Part shown: in pieces, positions 10,647 through 21,999 of the stretch
Layout: each line of letters starts with the position of its first letter
Position numbering within the stretch: the first letter of the stretch is position 1
From: Rhinopithecus roxellana
Taxonomy: Eukaryota > Chordata > Mammalia > Primates > Cercopithecidae
DNA: 64,000 nucleotides
NCBI RefSeq assembly: GCF_007565055.1
Contig: NC_044554.1
Span: 137,825,463 to 137,889,462, forward strand
Direction: 5' to 3'
Made by a program: the position numbers and the translations under genes
The notes under the pieces: model-generated
Database searches by the model: none
The model's input: the letters and a program-made list of their open reading frames with translations, nothing else
Told to the model about the DNA's origin: nothing

Positions 10647-13600
10647 TTAACTCCCACTTATGAGTGAAAACATGTGATGTTTGGTTTTTTTGTTCCTTGT
10701 TAGTTTGCTAAGAATGATATTTTCCAGCTTCATCCATGTCCCTGCAAAGGACATGAACTCATTAATGACTGCATAGTATTCCATGGTGTATATATGCCAC
10801 ATTTTCTTTATCCAGTCTGTCGTTGAGGGACATTTGGGTTGGTTCCAAGTCTTTGTGATTGTGAACAGTGCTGCAGTAAACATACGTGTGCATGTATCTT
10901 TACAGTAGAATGATTTAAAATCCTTTGGGTATATACCCAGTAATGGGATTGCTAGATCCAATGGTATTTCTCTGGTTCTAGATTCTTGAGGAATCACCAC
11001 ACTGTCTTCCACAATGGCTGAACTAATTTACATTCCCACCAACAGTGTAAAAGCGTTTGTATTACTCCACATCCACTCCAGCACCTGTTTTTTACTGACT
11101 TTTTAGTGATTTCCTTTTTAACTGGCATGAGATGGTATCACATTGTGGTTTTGATTTGCATTTTTCTAATGACCAGTGATGATGAGCATTTTTTCATATC
11201 TCTGTTGGCTGCATAAATGTCTTCTTTTTAGAAGTGTCTGTTCATATCCTTCACCCACTTTTTGATGGGATTGTTTTTTTCTTGTAAATTTGTTTAAGTT
11301 CCTTGTAGATTCTGGATATTAGCCCTTGGTCAGATGGAGAGATTGCAAAACTTCTCTCCCATTCTGTAGATTACCTGTTCACTGTGATGATAGTTTCTTT
11401 TGCTGTGCAGAAGCTTTTTACTTCAATTAGATCCCATTTGTCAATTTTGGCTTTTGTTGCCATTACTTTTGGTGTTTTAGTCGTGAAGTCTTCGCCCGTG
11501 CTTATGTCCTGAATAGTATTGCCTAGGATTTCTTCTAGGGTTTGTATTGTTTTAGGTCTCACATGTAAGTCTTAATCCATCTTGAGTTAATTTTTGTATA
11601 AGGAGTAAGGAAGGGTTTCGGTTTCAGTTTCAGTTTTCTGCATATGGCTAGCCAGTTTTCCCAACACTATATATTAAATAGGGAATCCTTTCCCCATTGC
11701 TTGTTTTTGTTAGGTTTGCCAAAGATCAGATGGTTGTAGATGTGTGACATTATTTCTGAGGGCTCTGTTCTGTTTCATTGGTCTATATTTCTGTTTTGGT
11801 ACCAATATCATGCTGTTTTGGTTACTGTAGCCTTGCAGTATAGTTTGAAGTCAGGTAGCATGATGCCTCCAGCTTTGTTCTTTTTGCCTTGGATCGTCTT
11901 GGCTATATGGGCTCTTTTTTTGGTTCCATATAAAATTTATAGTAGTTTTTTCTAATTCTGTGAAGAAAGTCAATGGTAGCTTGATGGAGCTAGCATTTAA
12001 TCCATAAATTACTTGGGGCTCTATGGCCATTTTCACAATATTGTTTCTTCCTATCCATGAGCATGGAATGTTTTTCCATTTGTTTGTGTCCTCTCTTATT
12101 CCCTTGAGCAGTGGTATGTAGTTCTCCTTGAAGAGGTCCTAGACATCCCTTGTAAGTTGTATTTCTAGGTATTTTATTCTCTTTGTAGTAATTATGAATG
12201 GGAGTTCACTCATGATTTGGCTCTCTGTCTGTTACTGGTGTATAGGAATGTTTGTGACTTTTGCACATTGATTTTGTATCCTGAGACTTTGCTGAAGTTG
12301 CTTATCAGCTTAAGGAGTTTTTAGGCTGAGACGATGGGGTTTTCAAAATATACAATCATGTCATCTGCAAACAGAGATAATTTTACTTCTTCTCTTCCTA
12401 TTTGAATATCCTTTCTTTCTCTTGCCTGATTGCCCTGGTCAGAACATCCAATACAATGTTGAATAAGAGTGGTGAGAGAAGGCATCCTTGTCTTGTGCTG
12501 GTTTTCAAAGAGAATGCTTCCAGCTTTTGCCCATTTATTATGATATTAGCTGTGGGTTTGTCATAAGTAACTCTTACTATTTTGAGATACGTTCCATCAA
12601 TACCTAGTTTATTGAGAGTTTTTAGCATGAAGGGGTATTTTATCAAAGGCCTTTTCTGCATCTATTGAGATAATCATGTGGTTTTTGTCATTGGTTCTGT
12701 TTATGTGATGGATTATTTTATTGATTTGTGTATGTTGAATTAGCCTTGCATCCCAGGGATGAAGCTGACTTGATCGTGGTGGATAAGCTTTTTGATGTGC
12801 TGCTGGGTTTGGTTTGCCAGTATACTAGTGAGGCTTTTCACATCGATGTTCATCAGGGATATTGGCCTGAAATTTTCTTTTTTTGTTGTGTCTCTGCCAG
12901 GTTTTGGTATCAGGATGTTGCTGCCCTCATAAAATGAGTCTGGAAGGAGACTTTCTTTTTCCATTGTTTGGAATAGTTTCAGAAAGAATGGTACCAGCTC
13001 CTTTCTGTGCCTCTTGTATAATTTGGCTGTGAATCCGTCAGGTCCTGGGCTCTTTTTGGTTGGTAGGATATTAATTACTGCCTCAATTTCAGAACTTGTT
13101 ATTGGTCTATTCAGGGATTCAACTTCTTCCTGGTTTTGTCTTGGGAGGGTATATGTGTCCAGGAATTTATCCATTTCTTCTAGATTTTCTAGTTTATTTG
13201 CATAGAGGTATTTATAGTATTCTCTGATGGTAGTTTGTATTTCTGTGGGATCAGTGGTGATATTCCCATAATCACTTTTTATTATGTCTATTTGATTCTT
13301 CTCTCTTTTCTTCTTTGTTAGTCTGCCTAGCAGTTTATGTATTTTGTTAATCTTTTCAAGAAAAGATTTATTGTTTTTTTTGAAGGTTTTTTCGTGTCTC
13401 TATCTCCTTCAGTTTTGCTCTGATCTTAGTTATTGTTTGTCTTCTCCTAGCTTTTGAATTTGTTTCCTCTTGTTTCTCTAGTTCTTTTAATTGTGATATT
13501 AGGGTGTTGATTTTAGATCTCTCCCACTTTCTCCTGTGAGCATTTAGTGCTGTAAATTTCCCTCAAAACACTGCTTTAGCTGTGTCCCTGAGATTCTGGT

Positions 13601-14453
13601 ACGTTGTGTCTTTGTTCTCATTGGTTTCAAAGAACTTAATAAATAAATAAATTCTGCCTTAATTTTGTTATTTACACAGTAGTAATTCAGGAGCAGATTG
13701 TTCAGTTTCCATGTAGTTGTGCAATTTTGAGTGATTTCGTTGATCTTGAATTCTAATTTGATTGCACTGTTGTCTGAGAGACTGTTTGTTATGATTTCCA
13801 TTCTTTTGCATTTGCTGAGGGGTGTTTTACTTCCAATTACATGGTCAATTTTAGAATAAGTGCAATGTTGTGCTGAGAAGAGTATATATTCTGTTGATTT
13901 GGGGCAGAGAGTTCTCTAGATATCTATTAGGTCTACTTGGTCCAGAGCTGAGTTCAAGTCCTGAATATCCTTCTTAATTTTCTATCTCATTGATCTGTCT
14001 AATATTGACAGTGGGGTAATGTCTCCCACTATTATTGTGTGGAAGCCTAAGTCTCTTTGTAGGTCTTGAAGAACTTGCTTTATAAATCTGGGTGCTCCTG
14101 TATTGGGTGCATATATATTTAGGATAGTTAGCTCCTCTTGTTGCATTGATCCCTTTACCATTATGTAATGCTCCTCTTTGTCTTTTTTGATCTTTGTTGG
14201 CTTAAAGTCTGTTTTATCAAAGACTAGGATTGCAACCTGTGCTGTTTTGTGCTTTCCATTTGCTTAGCAAATATTCCTCCATCTCTTTATTTTGAGCCTG
14301 TGTGTGTGTTTCCATGTGAGATGGGTCTCCTGAATACAGCACACAGATGGATCTTAACTCTTTATCCAATATGCCAGTCTGTGTCTCTTAACTGGGGCAT
14401 TTAGCCCATTTACATTTACGATTAATATTGTTATGTGAATTTGATCCTGTCAT
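10647..14453 (-). pseudogene. L1 ORF2 pseudogene (endonuclease-reverse transcriptase)
   Basis: The span of about 3.8 kb equals a normal L1 ORF2 (about 1275 residues). The start codon complement lies at 14451-14453 and the C-terminal frame ends at 10647. Surviving open pieces: endonuclease remnants at 13544-13801; the linker before RT plus early RT at 12740-13174, with the 'KKSPGPDGFTA' block; RT at 12398-12661, with 'TRQGCLLSPLLFNIVL'. The FADD box codons survive at 12360-12371. The C-terminal region is at 10647-11012. Many frameshifts separate these pieces, so no enzyme can be made. Confidence 0.9.
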
Positions 14454-14526
14454 TATGATGCTAGCTGGTTATTTTGCCCATTAGTTGATGCAGTTTCTTT
14501 GTAGTGTCAATGGTTTTTGCAATTTG

Positions 14527-15540
14527 TTACATTTTTGTAGAGGATGATACTGGTTTTTTCTTTCCATATTTAGTGCTTCCTTCAGGAGCTCTTGTAAGGC
14601 AGATCTGGTGGTGACAAAAATCTCTCAGCATTTGCTTGTCTGTAAAGGATTTTATTTCTCCTTTGCTTATGAAGCTTAGTATGTCTGGATATGAAATTCT
14701 GGGTTGAAAATCCTTTTCTTTAAGAATGTTGAATACTGGCACCCACACTCTGACTTGTAGAGTTTCTGCAGACAGATCTGCTGTTAGTCTGATGGGCTTC
14801 CCTTTGTGGGTAACATGACCTTTCTCCCTAGCTGCCCTTAACACTTTTTCCTTCATTTCAACTTTGGTGAATCTGATGATTATGTGTCTTGGGGTTTCTC
14901 TTCTCGAGGAGTATCTTTGTGGTGTTCTCTGTATTTCCTGAATTTGAGTGCTGGCCTATCTTGCTAGGTTGGGGAAGTTCTCCTAGATAGTATCCTGAGG
15001 AGTGTTTTCCAACTTGGTTCCATTCTCCCCGTCACTTTCAGTTACAATAATCAAACGTAGGCTTGGTCTTTACAAATAGTCTGATATTTCCTGGAAGCTT
15101 TTTTTGTTCCCTTTTATTCTTTTTTCTCTAATCTTGTCTTCTTGCTTTATTTCATTATGCTGATCTTCAATCTCTGATATCTTCTCTTCCACTTGATCAA
15201 TTCAGCTATTGATACTTGTGTATGCTTCATGAAGTTCTCATGCTGTGTTTTTCAGCTCCGTCAGTTCATTTATGTTATTCTCTAAACTGATTATTCTAGT
15301 TAGCAATTCCTCTAACCTTTCTTCAAGGTTCTTAGCTTCTGTGCATTGGGTTAAAACTTGCTCTTTTAGCTTGGAGGAGTTCGTTATTACCCACCTTCTG
15401 AAACCTATTTCTGTCAAGTCATCAAATTCATTCTCCATCCAGTTTTTTGCCCTTGCTGGTGAGGAGCTGTGATCCTTCAGAGGAGAAAAGGTATTCTGGT
15501 TTTTGGAATTTTCAGTCTTTTTGTGCTGGTTTTTCCTCAT
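14527..15540 (-). pseudogene. L1 ORF1 pseudogene (RNA-binding chaperone)
   Basis: The N-terminal 100 codons are open from the ATG at 15540 down to 15238, starting MRKNQHKK and containing the 'WMENEFDDLTE' block and a coiled-coil-like leucine-rich stretch. The C-terminal nucleic-acid-binding portion is open at 14527-14856 ('KGKPIRLTADLSAETLQ'). The middle is broken. The N-terminus differs from that of the younger L1 at 21900, in line with an older L1 lineage. Confidence 0.88.
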
Positions 15541-16418
15541 CTTCGTGGATTTATCTACATTTGGTCTTTGATGTTGGTGACCTTCAGATGGGGTTTCTGT
15601 GTGGATGTTCTTTTTATTGATGTTGTTGCTATTCCTATTTGTTAGTTTTCCTTCTAACAGTCATGTCCCTCTGCTGCAGGTCTGCTGGAGTTTGCTCAGG
15701 TCCAGTCCAGACCGTTTGCCTGGGTAGTACTGGTGGAGGCTGAAGAACAGCAAAGATTGCTGCCTGTCCTTTCTTCTGGAAGCTTCATCCTAGAGGGGCA
15801 CCCACCAGGTTCTAGCCAGAGCTCTCCCGAATGAGGTGTCTTTTAACCCCTGCTGGGAGTTGTCTCCCAGTCAGGAGGCACAGGGTTCAGGGACTCACTT
15901 GAGGAAGCAGTCTGTCCCTTAGCAGAACTTGAGCACTGTGCTGGGAGCTCTACTATTCTCTTCTGAGCCAGCAGGCAGTTTAAGTCTACTGAAGCTGCAC
16001 CCACAGCCACCCCTTCCCCCAGGTGCTCTGTCTCAGGTTGATGGGAGTTTTATCTATAAGCTCCTGACTGGGGCTGCTGCCTTTCTTTCAGAGATGCCCT
16101 GCTCAGAGAGGAGGAATCTAGAGAGGCAGTCTGCAGTGACTTTGTGGCATCACTGTGAGCTCCACCCAATTCAAAGTTCCTGGAGGCTTTGCTTCCTTTG
16201 GCTAGGGGAGGGGGTTCTCTGACCCCCTGCACATCCCAGGTGAGGCAGTGCCCCACCCTGCTTTGGCTAACCCTCTGTGGCCTGTACCCACTGTCTAACC
16301 AGTCCCAGTGAGATAAGCCACGTACCTTAGTTGGAAAAGCAGAAATCACCCACCTTTTGCTTCAGTCTCGCTGGGAGCTGTGGACCAGAGCTGTTCCTAT
16401 TTGGCCATCTGGCCAGCC
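15541..16418 (-). promoter_or_regulatory. L1 5' UTR (internal promoter region)
   Basis: About 880 bp of GC-richer sequence upstream of ORF1 matches the L1 5' UTR in length and in blocks (reversed 'ctgctgcaggtctgctggag' near 15671 and 'gaaatcacccacctt' near 16343). In intact elements it holds a sense RNA polymerase II promoter and an antisense promoter. Whether this aged copy has any activity is unknown. Confidence 0.8.
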
Positions 16419-17768
16419 ACTGATTTGTTATGATATTTTTAAGTTAATTTAATAGTAAATTTAAAAGTAAACTCAAAGGAGGATGTTTTCTGAAGATGTT
16501 TCAAGACTAGGGAAATTATATATTTTGTTCCATTGACATGGGACCCAGAGGGTGAGTTAGTCAGAAGTAAGATACATTTATTGGGGCCCTCGTAGCTTTT
16601 AAAAGCAATTAAAAGGTATATAATAGAAGAAAAACATATTTTCACAGATAATTTAAAAATACATGCTCTTTGTAATAGCCTCCTTTGTTTTCAGTATGCA
16701 GAGTCCCTGTACTCACTATCATGGTTAAGGTTATCATTAGAGGTATTCAAAAATATTCTTCCTGACACAAATTAGTATAATACCTTTCTACCTCCTATTA
16801 AAGTTAGACGTCTACATGTGACTTGCTTCCAATAAGATGTGAGTGGAAATGACATGTGTTTGTGGTCCTGCTGTTGCCACAATCATGGAAGCAAGAATCA
16901 GGCTTTTACACACCCCCTCCTACCATTTTGCATTGGATCCGTATTATAAGCAAGAATTGTTTTCTTTATATTAAGCACTTGATATTTTGGGCTATTAATT
17001 ATCAGAAAATAATCTAGCCTACCTTGATTGATACAAAATTTTTTCACAGGCCTGACATGAATAGCAAAATTTGTTTCTGAGGATGCAATAATAGAGAAGT
17101 CTGAGAAGGACTAAAAGAGAAAACATCAGAAAAGAGAGGTAAAACCAACTGTAGGAGAATTACAGGAAGATTTACGTGCAGGGAACTGCATAAATTATTA
17201 GAGGGAAGGGGAAATGGAGAGATATTTGCTATCAGGCAACTGAAAAGAGAGACATGGGAACAGATTTCTCTGGAAGACTTTTAGAGAATGAAAAGTGTCG
17301 TGTGGTATACAACAAATGACCCATACCCCTTTAAAGATTCCTCCCCTACAGGGTCTTTGATCATTTTTGTTTGTTCGTTTGTTTGTTTTTGCTGTTTCTC
17401 TCTGGAGTATATTTCCTTTAGGGACTGGGAAAAATTGTTTCAAGGTTACTACAGGGGAAAAACAGATTTCCAATGGGAGAAAATCATCACAATTTCTTCC
17501 CCAGAAGGAAAACTGTAAGTATGTTTTACATGGCTAGAAAATCCCTACCCTTTTGTTTTGAATAATATTGTGTATTTATAAACACTGCAAACACTAAATA
17601 ATGATTCAACCAACAGTTTTATGTGTATGGGAACTATAGTAAGAGGGAAAATGTGTTTGTTCCAAGGTGGGGGAGCCAAAGAGAAGAAATAAAATCTTAT
17701 CCTTGTCTTCTAAGACATTCAATAGATAATATCTGCAAATAAAAATTTTAAAATATTCGTGTATATAT
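16419..17768. other. Intergenic DNA, nothing recognised
   Basis: There are no open frames with coding character and no clear repeat family. The frame at 17288-17518 (76 codons) includes a low-complexity 'tttgtttgttcgtttgtttg' run and looks accidental. Confidence 0.45.
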
Positions 17769-17788
17769 GTGTGTGTGTGTGTGTGTGT
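17769..17788 (+). repeat. (GT)n microsatellite
   Basis: About ten GT units lie just upstream of the AluY target-site duplication. Confidence 0.95.
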
Positions 17789-17808
17789 TTTCGAAATATG
17801 GACTGAAG

Positions 17809-18110
17809 GGCCGGGCGCGGTGGCTCAAGCCTGTAATCCCAGCACTTTGGGAGGCCGAGACGGGCGGATCACGAGGTCAGGAGATCGAGACCATCCTGGC
17901 GAACACGGTGAAACCCCGTCTCTACTAAAAATACAAAAAACTAGCCGGGCGAGGTGGCGGCGCCTGTAGTCCCAGCTACCCGGGAGGCTGAGGCAGGAGA
18001 ATGGAGTGAACCTGGGAGGCGGAGCTTGCAGTGAGCTGAGATCCGGCCACAGCACTCCAGCCTGGGCGACAGAGCGAGACTCCGTCTCAAAAAAGAAAAA
18101 AAAAAAAAAA
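17809..18110 (+). mobile_element. AluY (Old World monkey type), full length with TSD
   Basis: Starts 'ggccgggcgcggtggctc' and ends in an A-rich tail. It is flanked by a perfect 16-bp target-site duplication 'gaaatatggactgaag' at 17793-17808 and 18111-18126. Few differences from a consensus AluY, so it is young. 'ctcaagcctg' and 'ctagccgggcgaggtggc' point to a cercopithecoid lineage. Confidence 0.97.
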
Positions 18111-18126
18111 GAAATATGGACTGAAG

Positions 18127-18706
18127 TACTAGGAAAAGCAGTTAAGTGAATTAAAAGCTGTTGTTTCTGGGTAACGGAACTTGGGAATGAGAATCAATCT
18201 TTCAAAGAAGTGTATTTAATATTTGAAAAAACCAACAGTGTAAGTAAAATTAAGGAAACAAAAATATGTCACACTCTCATTTTTATCATCTAAATTTCTG
18301 TTTTGTCTTTATTTTTTAATGTTGAATATTATTGTGATTATCAAATAAAATATGTTTATTTTATAAAACTTTAAAAATATGGAAAATAATAATTTTAATT
18401 GGCCACACTTCTCTAGCCAATGTCCAGGGTTGTTGTGTCTCACCCAGAAAATGATACTATCAAATGAAGTAAAGAATCACTCAATCAGACATCAATGTTT
18501 TACTTGAGTACTGAGACTATATTCCATCTCAGTATCCACAGGTAATAACAAAATGCCAGCTCAATAAATAATCATGGATGGAACATTTCCAGTTGATAGC
18601 TGAATGTAAGAAGAGAATCAGTGCAGACTGTCAGAGCACAGAGCAATGCATAATATTCAGAAAATACTTGAAGTGATCAAGAAAATCATTACTTGTGATG
18701 ACTTAC
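18127..18706. other. Intergenic DNA between two Alus
   Basis: AT-rich with no gene or recognised repeat. It forms the spacer of the inverted Alu pair. Confidence 0.5.
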
Positions 18707-18720
18707 ACAGTTATATTGTT

Positions 18721-19057
18721 TTTTTGTTTGTTTGTTTGTTTGTTTTTTGTTTTTTGTTTTTTGTTTTTTTTTTTTTTGAGGCGGAGTCTCGCTCTGTCAC
18801 CTGGACTGGAGTGCAGTGGCCAGATCTCAGCTCACTGCACGCTCCGCCTCCCGGGTTTACGCCATTCTCCTGCCTCAGCCTCCCGAGTAGCTGGGACTAC
18901 AGGCTCCCGCCACCTCGCCCGGCTAGTTTTTGTATTTTTAGTAGAGACGGGGTTTCACCGTGTTAGCCAGGATGGTCTCGATCTCCTGACCTCGTGATCC
19001 GCCCGTCTCGGCCTCCCAAAGTGCTGGGATTACAGGCTTGAGCCACCGCGCCCGGCC
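18721..19057 (-). mobile_element. AluY (Old World monkey type), minus strand, with TSD
   Basis: The reversed Alu runs from a long T-rich tail (18721-18777, with TTTG and TTTTTTG units) to 'cgcccggcc' at 19057. The target-site duplication 'acagttatattgtt' is perfect at 18707-18720 and 19058-19071. The tail has begun to evolve into a microsatellite. Open frames across it are Alu shadows. Confidence 0.97.
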
Positions 19058-19179
19058 ACAGTTATATTGTTATGAGAAACACAAGAATGCTCAACACATC
19101 TATTTCTTTGAAGGGTTTTTCATCAATGAGTCTAGTAAAAAATAAATCAAGGAAGAAATTAGACAATAGTAAAACTTTC

Positions 19180-19251
19180 TCTTTTTTCTTATTTTATTCT
19201 CTCCCTCCTTTCTTCCCTCCTTCCCTTCCTTCATTCCTTTTTTCTTTTTCT
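19180..19251 (+). repeat. Pyrimidine-rich (C/T) tract
   Basis: About 70 bases are almost entirely T and C, including 'ctccctcctttcttccctcc'. Confidence 0.85.
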
Positions 19252-19259
19252 ATAAGAAA

Positions 19260-19929
19260 GCAAGTTAAGGAAAGGTAATTCTTTGTAAGTAAAAATGTTT
19301 CTCCTCTGGAAACAGTTGTTTCAGGCTCAGGATTCAGCATGAATCAATCTTAACTGAGGAGCAAAGGGAGGAAAACAGTATTTACCAGCCACTTTTTTTT
19401 ATAGTTGTGACCCCCAGGGCTTACCATTCCTGTTGATGTTGTTTTTTGACTTGTAGTTTTCTAATGTTTCTCACTAAATTGATTATTGCCTTTAGAAGTA
19501 ATTTCATGGCTTTCCGAGTACTATAGCTTTATCTTTCTAACCTTCACGGTGCTGTGAAAGATTGGTCTCATTTCTTGTTAATTCTGATTCTTCTTCGAGG
19601 TTATTCTCTCACTCTCCAAGGGAATCATCAGGTACAGTGTTTATTAGTCTTACACATCATACCACCTCCAGAGAATTTATATGGACTAATTCATCTTTCC
19701 TGACAATTGCTGAAATAAATGGTGGTCTGAACAGTGGTTTTATTTCTGGGAACTTATTTTATTGTGTGCCACTTTTCATAGCAGTGAGCAGTCATAAAGA
19801 CCAAATAGACAGTGATTCCCTATTTCCAATATTATGTGTAATGATCAGTTTTAAATCATTTTAGTTGCAAAGCTTTTTAAGGAATAGTTTAACCCTACTT
19901 TTTTATCTGAATTATTCATTTCTTCTTAC
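19260..19929. other. Intergenic DNA, nothing recognised
   Basis: A 100-codon frame at 19562-19864 has no recognisable domain, no good start context and no neighbouring exon signals. I treat it as chance. Confidence 0.45.
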
Positions 19930-20080
19930 ATGTGGAAGCAAAGGGCAATGGAAGAAGTCATTCACTAGTATCAGAGTCTAGAGTCTTGTCCCAGCTCTGC
20001 ATATGATCTTACACAATTTACTTAGTTACACAAGTTCTCCAAGCATCAGTTAAATCATATATAAAATGTAGGCACCAACG
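19930..20080 (+). mobile_element. MIR SINE, diverged
   Basis: 'gtcttgtcccagctctgcatatgatctt', then 'acacaatttacttagtta', then 'catcagttaaatcatatataaaatg' follow the MIR core order ('tcctggctctgcc', 'caagttacttaa', 'tcatctgtaaaatg'). Confidence 0.6.
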
Positions 20081-20629
20081 TCCAAAGTTAGCTCAAGTTT
20101 TAGGAGATTTTGTTTTCAGTAAGAAACAATATCTTCCAACTGTCAAATATTCAAACACCAACAAGTTTGTCAAAGCATATATTTTACCTTTCATTCATTA
20201 AAATGTATCCAGAAGATAATGCTCAAATGTCTCTCAATTTTTAAAACATATATTGAAGTGTTCTTTTACACATATTCAATTAACACTAGACTAATAGATG
20301 CCAAAATCACAAAAGTTTGGGACAAGGTCTTAGAGCAAGTTAATAGACTAGTAGGTACTTCTGATATTGCCTCTAAAACACACCCCTCAGAGCCCCAAAT
20401 ATTTACTATCTGGCCCTTATCAGAAAAAATAAAAATCAGTCCCTAAAATTAAATAAACAGAGGAGAAATGACAAATATTCCGTATAGAATAATTCCAAAT
20501 ATTAAACATAGACATGGGAAAAATACAAAATCATCACTAGAACCCACCAGTAAATTGCTGCAGACAAGATTCATGATGAATGTTAAAACTGGTGGACAAA
20601 ACTTTAAGGATACTTGTATGCTCCAAGGT
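20081..20629. other. Intergenic DNA, nothing recognised
   Basis: AT-rich, with no gene or clear repeat. Confidence 0.4.
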
Positions 20630-21166
20630 GTCCACCCTCCAAATATGTATTATTTATTGTGACATATGTGCACAAAATTTCTAAAATGCCTTCTTCCAGA
20701 AGGTAAAGCTCAATTCTCCTTCTCTTGATGTGAGTTGGATGTAATAGCTTAGTTGCAAGAATACAATGTGTAAAGGGAAAAACTGACTCAGTGGAGAAAC
20801 CTGGCAGATACAACCTCAAACAAATGATTAAAGTTAAGCTCACCAGTGATAGTGCATATTTGTCTCAGGTACCTGTTACTGATTGTCATGAGAAGGGCAT
20901 TTCATCTCTGTGGTGTTTTTCCCCAAGAAGACCCATAAGCCCAATATTATCATGAGAAAATCAGATATGCCCCGATTGAAAGACATTCTACAAAACACTT
21001 GACCCGTAGTCTTTATAACTCTCAAAGTCATGCAAAGCAAGAAAATACTCAGAAAATCCCATAAGCTAGAAAAAACTAAGGAGCTATGATGCCTAAACTC
21101 ATTATAGTATTATGGATTGGGTCTTAAAGCAGAAAAAGGACACTGGTTTAAAAAAAAAAAAAAAAA
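20630..21166 (+). mobile_element. Ancient L1M-type 3'-end segment ending in poly-A
   Basis: Blocks such as 'gagaaacctggcagatacaacctcaa', 'atgattaaagttaagctcaccagtgata', 'agacattctacaaaacacttgaccc' and 'gcagaaaaaggacactgg' are familiar from old L1-associated 3' ends. The segment ends with a 17-A run at 21150-21166. The family name is from memory and tentative. Confidence 0.5.
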
Positions 21167-21899
21167 GATGTGTATCTGACAAACGGCTGTGTTGCAGAAT
21201 ATATAGAAGAATACTTACAATTCTATGATAAGAAGTCAAGCAATCCCATTAAAAATGATTAAAACATTGGGGCCAGGCACAGTGGCTCATGCCTGTAATC
21301 CCAGCACTTTGGGAGGCTGAGGTGGTTGGATCACTCGAGGTCGGGAGTTTCAGACCAGCCTGACCAACATGGTGAAACCATGTCTCTACCAAAAATACAA
21401 AAATTAGCTGAGTGTAGTGGTACATGCCTGTAATCCCAGCTACTTGGGAGGCTGAAACAGGAGAATCGCTTGAACCCAGGAGGCAGATGTTGCAGTGAGG
21501 TCGTGCCACTGCACTCCAGCCTGGGTGGTAAGAGCAAAATTCTGTCTTTAAAAAAAGAAAAAAATGATTAAAACATTGAAACACACATTTCACCAAAGGA
21601 AAAAACTATGAACAGCAAATAAGCATGAGAAAGTTGTGCAACATCATTAGTCAATAGAGAAATGGAGATTATAACTATTATATACCATTGTACTGCAACC
21701 TAAATGGCTAATATTAAAAAGACTGACAGTATCAAATATTGGCATGTGTAGCAACTGGAATTCTTGAACAGAGCCACTGGAAATATAAAATGATATGACC
21801 ACTCTGGAAAAAGTGTGGCAGTTTCATATGTAAACACATACTTACCATATGACCCACTAATCCCATTACTAGATAGTTACAGAAAAGAAATTAAAATTT
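21167..21899 (+). mobile_element. Ancient L1M ORF2 3' region, left part
   Basis: Diverged sequence resembling the end of L1 ORF2 ('catttcaccaaaggaaaaaactatgaacagcaa', 'ccactctggaaaaagtgtggcagt', 'tatgacccactaatcccattact'). It is split first by an Alu at 21270 and then by the young L1 at 21900, and resumes at 27121. Confidence 0.75.
21270..21559 (+). mobile_element. AluS-type SINE with TSD
   Basis: Starts 'ggggccaggcacagtggctcatgcc' and ends with an A-rich tail. The 19-bp duplication 'aaaaatgattaaaacattg' flanks it at 21251-21269 and 21560-21578. More diverged than the AluY copies. Confidence 0.95.
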
Positions 21900-21999
21900 A
21901 GGAATTCAGTTTAAAGATGGCCGAATAGGAACAACTCCAGTCTCCAGCTCCCAGCGTGAGTGACACAGAAGACGGGTGATTTCTGCATTTTCAATTGAG

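Larger units (their letters stand above)
10397..16418 (-). mobile_element. Near-full-length L1 (older L1PA-type), inactive
   Basis: About 6.0 kb, running from a T-rich tail at 10397-10436 (minus-strand 3' end) to a 5' end near 16418, where the reversed 'tggccaaataggaacagctctgg' start is visible. It contains the 5' UTR, ORF1, ORF2 and 3' UTR in the normal order. Both genes have many frameshifts and stops. A convincing target-site duplication is not visible; the flanks share only short stretches ('cactg', 'gatattt'). A 13-nt segment (10407-10419) lies between two T runs at the tail. Confidence 0.9.

Noticed and set aside
18646..18997. 100-residue frames rich in phenylalanine and serine
   Set aside because: They are translations of an Alu and its T-rich tail.
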